Assembly (NCBI GenBank): GCA_913773715.1
Contig: CAJYHD010000156.1
Coordinates: forward strand, 1 to 7,964
Length of the DNA stretch: 7,964 nt
Direction of reading: 5' to 3'
DNA from: an uncultured Sphingobium sp.
GTDB taxonomy: Bacteria > Pseudomonadota > Alphaproteobacteria > Sphingomonadales > Sphingomonadaceae
The position numbers and the translations under genes are program-made. Positions 1 through 5,158 of this stretch are shown one piece after another (the stretch's first letter is position 1; the number at the start of each line of letters is the position of its first letter). The notes under the pieces are model-generated. The model was given only the letters and a program-made list of their open reading frames with translations, had not been told where the DNA came from and did not search any database.

Positions 1-846
1 AACGACCCCTGGGCTGCGGGTTTGACCGATGGCCTAGGCGCGCGCGACACCGTGCTTCTGCTCGGCACCGGGCTGACCGCCGTGGATTGCGCGCTCAGCC
101 TTGACGGCGCGGGCTTTGCCGGTCGGATCGTCGCCGTGTCCCGTCGGGGGTTGATGCCGCAGACGCATGCCCCCTCCCCGCCCTATCGCAAACGGACGGA
201 GAAGCCCGTCGGGCCGGTTTCCGCGCTGGTCCACGATGTCCGGCAGCGCGCCCGCATGATCGGCTGGCGTAATGCCGTGGACGAACTGCGTCCCTTCACC
301 CAGGATATCTGGCGCGCCGCAAGTGAGGCGGAACGGGGGCGTTTCCTGCGCCACCTGCGTCCCTGGTGGGACGTCCATCGCCACCGGATCGCCCCGCCTG
401 TCGCCGAGCGGCTGGATGCCATGCGGCGGGAGGGGCGGTTGGAACTCCTCGCGGCCAAGGTCATGGCATGCAGGCCGCAGGGGACAAGCCTGGCGGTCGA
501 TCTGCGTGCGCGCGGCGGCGACCGGCGCGAAACGCTCACCGTCGCTCGCGTCGTCAATTGCACGGGGCCGCTCGGCGATCTGACGCGCGCATCCGATCCG
601 CTGCTCCGCAATCTGGCGGAGCGCGGCGATCTGCGCCCCGATGGTCTGGCGATCGGCATCGACGTCGATCGCCAGTGTCGCGCGAGCGCTGCTGATGGGT
701 CGGCGCAGGAGCGGCTGCTGGTCGTGGGTCCCATGACACGCGGCGCGCATTGGGAAATCGTCGCGGTACCCGACATCCGCCAACAGGTTTGGACGCTCGC
801 GCGGCAACTGACGGCGGCGCATTGGGTCGAGGCGGAGGGGCTTTGA
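1..846 (+). CDS. FAD/NAD(P)-binding protein, COG4529-like (5' partial)
   Basis: The frame is open from base 1, so this is the C-terminal 281 residues of a longer protein; the TTG at 22 lies inside a conserved stretch and is not a start. The fragment opens with NDPWAAG, followed by a nucleotide-binding loop, LLLGTGLTAVD (fragment residues 19-29). SRRGLMPQTHA follows at about 47-57, then a tryptophan/histidine-rich segment (RPWWDVHRHRIAP, about 120-132), VVNCTGP near 184-190 and GAHWEIVAVPDIRQQ near 248-262. This pattern belongs to the family of two-dinucleotide-domain flavoproteins annotated as 'FAD/NAD(P)-binding protein' or 'FAD-dependent oxidoreductase' (YdhS/COG4529, NAD_binding_9). Full-length members are about 450-500 aa, so the N-terminal FAD-binding GxGxxG should lie left of the window. 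The substrate is unknown for most of the family. Family confidence is good; I infer no specific reaction. Confidence 0.85.
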   Translation, partial: NDPWAAGLTDGLGARDTVLLLGTGLTAVDCALSLDGAGFAGRIVAVSRRGLMPQTHAPSPPYRKRTEKPVGPVSALVHDVRQRARMIGWRNAVDELRPFTQDIWRAASEAERGRFLRHLRPWWDVHRHRIAPPVAERLDAMRREGRLELLAAKVMACRPQGTSLAVDLRARGGDRRETLTVARVVNCTGPLGDLTRASDPLLRNLAERGDLRPDGLAIGIDVDRQCRASAADGSAQERLLVVGPMTRGAHWEIVAVPDIRQQVWTLARQLTAAHWVEAEGL

Positions 847-857
847 CCCTGTCCGCT

Positions 858-889
858 TGATCCAGACAGGCGCATGACAACCTGGATCA
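858..889 (+). terminator. Hairpin downstream of the flavoprotein gene (possible weak terminator)
   Basis: TGATCCAG (858-865) and CTGGATCA (882-889) form a perfect 8-bp inverted repeat around a 16-nt loop, starting 11 bases after the stop codon. No T-run follows, so it is not a classical intrinsic terminator. It could slow transcription, protect an mRNA end, or be a protein-binding palindrome upstream of the hemerythrin gene. Confidence 0.3.
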
Positions 890-984
890 GGGCCGAGGCC
901 GATGGCTGCGCTGTCTGCGCATCCCTCCTTCTCACCATGCTTTTCTCCGCTGACGGCCTGGACGCCGTTTCGACATTCGGTCGC

Positions 985-990
985 AGGAGA
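985..990 (+). promoter_or_regulatory. Ribosome-binding site fixing the hemerythrin start
   Basis: AGGAGA sits 6 bases before the ATG at 997. No comparable site precedes the upstream in-frame ATG at 874, so the start at 997 is preferred. Confidence 0.75.
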
Positions 991-996
991 AACATC

Positions 997-1539
997 ATGG
1001 CCTTTTTCGACAAGATCGTCGCGGCGATCACCCCACCCGAAAGCGACGAAACGCGCATGGCGACGCGGGCAGAGGCGCGCAGCCTGGCCCAGCCCGGTGA
1101 CTGGCTCTCACAAGTGCTGGATCATCACCATCAGATCGAAGCCGCTTTCGCCGCAGTAAAGGCTGCACCCAGCGCATCGGACCAGCGCGCGGCGCAAAAG
1201 CAGCTTGCCGTCATCCTGACCGGCCACGCCAATGCCGAGGAGTCGGTGCTCTATCCCGCGCTTGTGGATGACGGGCACAAGGCGCATGCGGGCCTTGGCT
1301 ATGAGGAGCAGGCCGCCACCAAGATCCAGATGGCTCTGCTGGAAAGGATCGAGCCTCTCACGCAGGATTATCTCGACAAGCTCGAACATATCCGCGGCGC
1401 GGTGACGCACCATATGTATCAGGAAGAGAAAAGCTGGTTCCCAGACATCGTGCGCGAAGTATCTCAAGGCGAACAGGCGATGCTGACCAGCCGCTTTCGG
1501 GAGGAAGTCGAGCGCTATTTCTGTCAGCCGGTAGCATGA
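997..1539 (+). CDS. Hemerythrin HHE cation-binding domain protein
   Basis: This is a 180-aa cytoplasmic protein with no signal peptide or membrane segment. Hemerythrin-like domains are four-helix bundles that bind a non-haem di-iron centre and are linked to oxygen or NO sensing, iron handling or oxidative stress. Candidate ligands are spaced as in the HHE family: DHHHQIE (H43-H45) in the first helix, GHANAEESVLYP (H77, E81) in the second, and HHMYQEEKSWFP (H138/H139, E143) in the fourth. A long helical segment (about 100-132) supplies the third. The frame is open upstream to an ATG at 874, but the AGGAGA site and conserved-looking MAFFDKI start favour 997. It stands alone on its strand, followed by a strong hairpin, with DUF2945 converging on it. 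Iron binding and a stress role are inferred from the family; the precise function is unknown. Confidence 0.9.
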   Translation: MAFFDKIVAAITPPESDETRMATRAEARSLAQPGDWLSQVLDHHHQIEAAFAAVKAAPSASDQRAAQKQLAVILTGHANAEESVLYPALVDDGHKAHAGLGYEEQAATKIQMALLERIEPLTQDYLDKLEHIRGAVTHHMYQEEKSWFPDIVREVSQGEQAMLTSRFREEVERYFCQPVA

Positions 1540-1543
1540 TAGA

Positions 1544-1572
1544 AAGGGTGCGCGGCCCGGCTGCGCACCCTT
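1544..1572 (+). terminator. Terminator-like hairpin after the hemerythrin gene
   Basis: AAGGGTGCGC (1544-1553) pairs perfectly with GCGCACCCTT (1563-1572) around a 9-nt loop that can close by two more G-C pairs. It begins 5 bases after the hemerythrin stop. The tail is only weakly T-rich (a TTT at 1582-1584). It lies between convergent genes and is most likely a transcription end for the hemerythrin mRNA. Confidence 0.65.
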
Positions 1573-1640
1573 CATGTCCTATTTAGCTGGATACCGCTAG
1601 GGTGACTTTAGCTCTTCGCGCCAGACACCATCGCTTTCCG

Positions 1641-1713
1641 ATAGGATCAGCCGCGCGCAACTTCCTGTCGCGTTTTGCGGGAAACATGCGAAGTTAAGCA
1701 GCGGCTATCCTAT
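1641..1713. repeat. Imperfect inverted repeat between the hemerythrin and DUF2945 genes
   Basis: The left arm ATAGGATCAGCCGC (1641-1654) is complementary to the right arm GCGGCTATCCTAT (1701-1713) apart from one bulged C. Nested within are AACTTC (1659-1664) and GAAGTT (1690-1695). The right arm contains the DUF2945 stop codon (1710-1712). On the minus strand it is the start of the DUF2945 3' untranslated region and could fold into a long two-tier stem-loop. No U-tract follows. It may be an mRNA 3' end structure or a small palindromic element; only one copy is in the window. Confidence 0.45.
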
Positions 1714-1916
1714 TTCTTCTTGAGCGCCTCGGGCTTGTGCGCGGCCTTTTTGCCCTCGTCCGTCTCGACGACATATTGAGGGTCGTCCTTCGATGCCTTC
1801 ACATCATGACCCTTGATGCTGGTCTTGCTCGTGACTTTCCTCACCACCTTGCCCTCGGCCTTCCCGCCATGGCTGTTCCAGCTGACTTCATCGCCCTTTT
1901 TCAACGTCTTCGTCAT
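1710..1916 (-). CDS. DUF2945 (HVA1/TUDOR-like) family protein
   Basis: This is a 68-aa, lysine-rich basic protein. It carries the hallmarks of the DUF2945 / 'hypervirulence-associated protein, TUDOR domain' family (recalled as Pfam HVA1). These are KGDEVSWNSHGGKAEGKVV near residues 7-25, a central variable KGHDVKASKDDPQYVVE segment, and a C-terminal GKKAAHKPEALKKK. Family length is usually about 60-75 aa, so it is complete. The fold is a small beta-barrel (SH3/Tudor-like); the biochemical function is unknown. The start is supported by AGAAGGAC (1922-1929 on the complementary strand), a few bases before the ATG. It is the second gene of a two-gene unit, 15 bases after the 54-aa protein. Its position among hemerythrin and DUF4142 genes suggests a stress-response role, which is inference. 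Confidence 0.85.
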   Translation of the reverse strand: MTKTLKKGDEVSWNSHGGKAEGKVVRKVTSKTSIKGHDVKASKDDPQYVVETDEGKKAAHKPEALKKK

Positions 1917-1931
1917 GATCCGTCCTTCTCA

Positions 1932-2096
1932 TCAGAATGCGATTTCGCGCCGCTCCATCTCATCAACAACGGCGCGCAACAGTGGGGACAGGTTTTCGGT
2001 CTCGTCGTCCGACGCGGCCTTCCACGTGTCCATCAGTTCCTCGTCGGTCATCTTCGCGGCTTCGGCCTGAAATTCGTCTATGTCATTTTCAGTCAT
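1932..2096 (-). CDS. Small acidic protein of unknown function, 54 aa
   Basis: I do not recognise a named family. The reading frame is open back to an ATG at 2195. The start chosen here (ATG at 2094-2096, MTENDIDEF) is preceded by GGAGAG (2105-2110 on the complement) with 8-base spacing; the in-frame ATG two codons earlier would be too close to that site. The product is strongly acidic (17 Asp/Glu against 5 Lys/Arg) and looks helical throughout, with MTDEELMDTWKAA (16-28) and LSPLLRAVVDEMERREI (36-52) as likely helices separated by an acidic DDETE turn. There is no signal peptide or membrane segment. It is the first gene of a unit with the basic DUF2945 protein, so the two may be coexpressed; a charge-complementary interaction is conceivable but speculative. 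Confidence 0.7.
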   Translation of the reverse strand: MTENDIDEFQAEAAKMTDEELMDTWKAASDDETENLSPLLRAVVDEMERREIAF

Positions 2097-2104
2097 TGGC
2101 ATCG

Positions 2105-2110
2105 CTCTCC
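2105..2110 (-). promoter_or_regulatory. Ribosome-binding site fixing the start of the 54-aa protein
   Basis: GGAGAG on the minus strand lies 8 bases before the ATG at 2096. It rules against the longer 87-residue reading from 2195, whose extra 33 residues look like translated leader. Confidence 0.6.
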
Positions 2111-2243
2111 AATATCTTGCCTTGCCAACGCGCATCTCCGCATTCGGATGCAGGCTCCTGCCCGGCGGCAAGCAGTTTCCAATAGCATCGACCAATCAAC
2201 GCAAGACATGGTTGATCCAGGTTTAGGCGGCGTAGCTTCTTCT

Positions 2244-2270
2244 GGAACATGGCACAGGGCGGGGGCGTCT
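2244..2270 (+). promoter_or_regulatory. Candidate EcfG-type (general stress sigma factor) promoter of the DUF4142 gene
   Basis: GGAAC (2244-2248), 17 bases, then CGTCT (2266-2270) resembles the alphaproteobacterial EcfG consensus as I recall it (GGAAC, 16-17 bases, CGTT). The match in the -10 is not perfect. The -10 lies 33 bases before the DUF4142 ATG, a normal distance. I saw no equally good match on the other strand for the divergent 54-aa/DUF2945 unit; the rest of 2097-2303 shows nothing else I can call. Confidence 0.35.
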
Positions 2271-2303
2271 CCCGGCTCATCGACACCATCGAAGGGAGCC
2301 ATC

Positions 2304-2786
2304 ATGAGCCGCTATCTGATCGCCGCGTCCGCCCTGATTTTCGCCGTGCCGCTTGCCGCGCAAAGCGCCAAGCCCGCCGACTATTATGTGAAGGCCGCCG
2401 GCGCCAGCGACCTGTACGAGCGTCAGTCGAGCCAGCTGGTGCTGGAAACGACCAAGAATTCCAAGGTCCGGCAGTTCGCCACCATGATGCTGAGCGACCA
2501 CGCCAACAGTACCAAGATGGTGACCGACGCGGCCATTCGCGAGAAGCTGAAGCCGATGCCGCCCAAGCTGATGCCGGCACAGGAAAAGATGATCGCGCAG
2601 CTCCGCTCGGCCAACGGCACCGCCCGTGACACCGCCTATGTCGCCCAGCAGAAGCAGGCGCATCAGACCGCCCTCGAACTGCATCGCAGCTATGCGCAGT
2701 CGGGCAGCTCCGCTCCGCTGAAGGCTGCTGCCAGCCAGATCGTGCCGGTGGTCCGGCATCATATCGAGATGCTGAAGGCCATGTGA
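2304..2786 (+). CDS. DUF4142 domain protein, exported
   Basis: This is a 160-aa protein with an N-terminal signal peptide (MSRYLIAASALIFAVPLAAQSA, cleavage probably after A22), so it is periplasmic or secreted. The mature part is helical and matches DUF4142, a ferritin-like four-helix bundle family. Visible motifs are DYYVKAAGASDLYERQSSQLVLE (26-48), VRQFATMMLSDHANST (55-70), an internal YVAQQKQAHQTALELHRSYA helix (112-131) and the typical C-terminal VPVVRHHIEML (147-157). Several histidines (H66, H120, H127, H152, H153) occur at helix positions, but metal binding is unproven. The start is the ATG at 2304 behind GGGAG (2294-2298); the frame is open far upstream, but that part is non-coding and antisense to DUF2945. 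Family members are often stress-induced, in line with the candidate EcfG promoter. No terminator separates it from the next gene, which begins 9 bases later. Confidence 0.9.
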   Translation: MSRYLIAASALIFAVPLAAQSAKPADYYVKAAGASDLYERQSSQLVLETTKNSKVRQFATMMLSDHANSTKMVTDAAIREKLKPMPPKLMPAQEKMIAQLRSANGTARDTAYVAQQKQAHQTALELHRSYAQSGSSAPLKAAASQIVPVVRHHIEMLKAM

Positions 2787-2795
2787 TCGAACGCC

Positions 2796-3734
2796 ATGGC
2801 GGACGCAGGTCACGACCATGACGAAGCCCAACTCGCATCGTCGCCATCCGATTGGGTGGCGGCGATCCGGGCGGGCAATTATGCGAAGGCATGGGACATA
2901 TGCCGGCGCGATTTGGAAGCTCGCGATCCGCTGAGCCGGGATGATCCAGCGTTACCCTATCATCTGCGATGGGTATGGGACGGGCGCGACTTTCGTGGGC
3001 GGCATTGCCTGGTGCGCTGCTACCATGGTCTGGGCGACACGATCCAGTTCGCGCGCTACCTGCCCCGGCTCGCTGCCCTGTGCGCGTCGCTGCAAGTCGA
3101 AGCGCAACCCAGCCTCGTCAACCTGCTGAAAACGATGCCTCAGCTGCGGGAAAGTGACGTACGCATTACGCCCTTCTATGTCGGCCGTCCGCTGCCGCCT
3201 TCGCAATGCGATATCGAGATCACGGAGCTTCCCTTCGCCCTGCGCGCGACGCCGGGCGATGTTTCTGTGCCCTATCTGTCAAGCAGCCACGCGATCTTGC
3301 CGCCGGGCACGATCGGCCTTTGTCATGGCGCAGGAGACTGGGACGCGGAGCGATCCATACCTCCCGACCTGTTCGCACCGCTCTGCCTCTCAATGCCTTG
3401 CATCACCTTGGCGACGGAGCCGGTGAGGATCGACGTTCTCAATCCGGCCGGCTGCCCCGCCGACATGGACGCCACCGCCGCCCTTGTCATGAGCTGCGAC
3501 CTGATCATCACCGTCGATACCATGATCGCCCATCTCGCAGGCGCGCTCGGCAAGCAGACATGGCTGTTGCTGAAGGCCGACCCTGACTGGCGCTGGCCAG
3601 TCGCGGGGCACAGCACGCCTTGGTATCCGACCATTCGCCTCTATCATCAGGCGCGGCCGGGCGAATGGCGCGACCCGATGGCGCAAGTTGCTCACGATCT
3701 GTCGATCCTCTCTCTTCTCTCCGCAAAAAGCTGA
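2796..3734 (+). CDS. GT-B-fold glycosyltransferase, GT9-like/TPR-associated type
   Basis: This is a 312-aa cytosolic protein. A short helical N-terminal part (DWVAAIRAGNYAKAWDICRR, 19-38) resembles a TPR-like repeat, then RDPLSRDDPALPYHLRWVWDG. The glycosyltransferase core begins at HCLVRCYHGLGDTIQFARY (70-88), which matches the glycine-rich loop of heptosyltransferase-like (GT9) proteins. The second Rossmann domain carries IGLCHGAGDWDAERSIP (173-189), DLIITVDTMIAHLAGALG (235-252, the sugar-nucleotide-binding region) and PDWRWP (263-268). Donor and acceptor cannot be read from sequence; a role in surface glycan synthesis is inferred. The ATG at 2796 has only a distant GAAGG (2773-2777) as a possible ribosome site, so the first ~17 residues are uncertain. 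It is followed within 9 bases by the DUF6165 gene, a pairing I recall from other proteobacteria. Confidence 0.82.
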   Translation: MADAGHDHDEAQLASSPSDWVAAIRAGNYAKAWDICRRDLEARDPLSRDDPALPYHLRWVWDGRDFRGRHCLVRCYHGLGDTIQFARYLPRLAALCASLQVEAQPSLVNLLKTMPQLRESDVRITPFYVGRPLPPSQCDIEITELPFALRATPGDVSVPYLSSSHAILPPGTIGLCHGAGDWDAERSIPPDLFAPLCLSMPCITLATEPVRIDVLNPAGCPADMDATAALVMSCDLIITVDTMIAHLAGALGKQTWLLLKADPDWRWPVAGHSTPWYPTIRLYHQARPGEWRDPMAQVAHDLSILSLLSAKS

Positions 3735-3743
3735 GGCAAACCC

Positions 3744-4142
3744 ATGCTGCATACGCCGAGCGTGCCTGTGTCCTGGGGCGAACTACTCGACAAGATGACC
3801 ATCCTGGAAATCAAGCAGGCGCGGATCAGCAGCGCCGCCGCGCTCGCCCATGTGCGCAAGGAATTGCACCTCCTCCATGCAATCGGCGTTCAGGCGCTGG
3901 GCCGTGACGAAGTGGCGCGCGCCGTGAACAGGCTGCGGCGCGTCAATGCGACGCTCTGGCACATAGAGGATGCGATCCGGCTGGAGGAAGCGAGGGGGAG
4001 TTTCGACACGCCCTTCATCCGTCTGGCCCGCGCCGTCTATCGAATGAACGATCGCCGCGCCGCCATCAAACGGCGGATCAACGAACTGCTCCAGTCGGAA
4101 CTGATGGAGGAAAAAAGCTACGCCGCGCGCGCTGCGGCGTAG
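3744..4142 (+). CDS. DUF6165 family protein
   Basis: This is a 132-aa soluble, mostly helical, basic protein. It shows the DUF6165 signature as I recall it: VPVSWGELLDKMTILEIK (7-24), the helix VRKELHLLHAI (37-47), VNATLWHIEDAIRLEE (67-82) and FIRLARAVYRMNDRRAAIKR (91-110), ending in the conserved-looking EEKSY. No enzymatic motif or membrane segment is visible and the function is unknown. The ribosome site GAGG (3733-3736) overlaps the stop of the glycosyltransferase, so the two are very probably cotranscribed and translationally linked; an accessory role for that enzyme is the simplest inference. The last 25 bases overlap the convergent oxidoreductase gene within a palindrome, and the lysine codons of EEK supply the U-tract of the terminator for the opposite strand. 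Confidence 0.82.
   Translation: MLHTPSVPVSWGELLDKMTILEIKQARISSAAALAHVRKELHLLHAIGVQALGRDEVARAVNRLRRVNATLWHIEDAIRLEEARGSFDTPFIRLARAVYRMNDRRAAIKRRINELLQSELMEEKSYAARAAA
4111..4142 (-). terminator. Intrinsic terminator of the inositol operon, inside two overlapping genes
   Basis: CTACGCCGC (4118-4126) pairs perfectly with GCGGCGTAG (4134-4142) over a 7-base loop. Read on the minus strand, the GC-rich stem is followed at once by CTTTTTT (complement of 4111-4117), a canonical intrinsic terminator. Both TAG stop codons sit at the base of the stem and pair with each other. On the plus strand there is no T-run after 4142, so it should work well only for the minus-strand operon. Confidence 0.8.
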
Positions 4143-5158
4143 ATCGCATCCAGCGCCGCCGCTACATCGGCCAGACGCTCGCAGGCCGGATCGAAGCGCG
4201 GCGAAGCGGCAAGCTGGCGTGCCCATCGTGAGGCCATGACACCGTCCCACGCATCGCCCGGTCCGCAAAGACGCTCGCGAGTTGTGCCGTTGAACAGATC
4301 GGCGGTGAAGTCGTAGAAGGAACCGTCGACGTTACGGAACGCTCCGCCGCCCTTGGCACCGTAAAAGTCGGCGGCAATCACTGCGTCCTGCCCGGCATTG
4401 AGATGCCAGGACGCCGCGACCCGGACCACCGTTCCGCCAGCAAGGCGCAGCGTTGCCACACCATAATTCTCGACATCCTGCGATCCGGGCGCCAGCGGCC
4501 TCCCCTTGGCGAACAGATCGGCGTCGACGCTCTCCAACTCCGGGAAATCGAGCGTCCAGAGCGCTAGGTCGATGAGGTGGACCGCCAGATCCATCATGCA
4601 CCCGCCGCCCGACAAATTTCGATCATAGAACCACGGCTTGTCGGGACCATAGGCGTTGTGGAACGTCAAATCGATCGCATGCACCGGCCCCAGTTTGCCA
4701 TCACGCACGGACTTGCGGATTGCCTGCATCCCGACGGTGCCGCGATAGGAGAGATCGACGCCGAGCAGGCAGTCAGCCTTGCGTGCCGCATCGATGACCG
4801 CCTGTACCTCCGCCAGATTGCGACCTAGTGGCTTTTGGCAAAAGACAGGGATGCCGCGCTCCAGCGCCTGAATCGATTGCTCCGCATGCAGCGCGCTGGG
4901 CGTTGCGATGACAATGCCATCGGGCTGTTCGTCCAGCAGCGCCTCATAGCTTTCGACTAGCTTCGCGCCAGCGGCCAGGCGACAAGCCGCCTCGCTATTG
5001 GCCGGCAGCGCGTCCGCGACCGCTGCGACTTCGATGCCGCCGTCCGCCAGCATCGCCTCCATCCGGTTGCGGCCAATCCAGCCGACGCCGAGGAAGCCGA
5101 TGCGGGAACGTCGTTCCAAAACCGTGTCTTTTTGTGCGGCCGCAAGGTCGGTGATCAT
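4118..5158 (-). CDS. Gfo/Idh/MocA family oxidoreductase
   Basis: This is a 346-aa NAD(P)-dependent dehydrogenase. After an 18-residue lead it has the Rossmann motif IGFLGVGWIGRNR (20-32), then VIATPSALHAEQS (83-95), VFCQKPLGRN (105-114) and SGGGCMMDLAVHLIDLALW (183-201). In the family, the lysine of (E/Q)KP (here K109) and the D/H of the D-x3-H motif (D190, H194) serve the catalytic site; the usual Glu of EKP is Gln here. Members oxidise hydroxyls of sugars and inositols (for example IolG on myo-inositol). Placed last in an operon with inositol-3-phosphate synthase, an inositol or inositol-derived substrate is a reasonable inference but not shown. The ATG overlaps the TGA of the preceding dehydrogenase as ATGA (5155-5158); there is little independent ribosome site, so translation is probably coupled. 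The 3' end overlaps DUF6165 by 25 bases. Confidence 0.88.
   Translation of the reverse strand: MITDLAAAQKDTVLERRSRIGFLGVGWIGRNRMEAMLADGGIEVAAVADALPANSEAACRLAAGAKLVESYEALLDEQPDGIVIATPSALHAEQSIQALERGIPVFCQKPLGRNLAEVQAVIDAARKADCLLGVDLSYRGTVGMQAIRKSVRDGKLGPVHAIDLTFHNAYGPDKPWFYDRNLSGGGCMMDLAVHLIDLALWTLDFPELESVDADLFAKGRPLAPGSQDVENYGVATLRLAGGTVVRVAASWHLNAGQDAVIAADFYGAKGGGAFRNVDGSFYDFTADLFNGTTRERLCGPGDAWDGVMASRWARQLAASPRFDPACERLADVAAALDAIYAAARAA

Noticed and set aside
34..822. Minus-strand open frame of 262 codons opposite the flavoprotein
   Set aside because: The plus strand encodes clear dinucleotide-binding motifs, and the antisense translation is Arg/Pro/Gln-rich without family features.
874..996. 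41-codon N-terminal extension of the hemerythrin protein
   Set aside because: There is no ribosome site at 874 and the ATG sits in a hairpin loop; AGGAGA before 997 is much better.
1737..2303. In-frame upstream extension of the DUF4142 protein
   Set aside because: It is antisense to DUF2945 and the 54-aa protein. The signal peptide and ribosome site place the start at 2304.
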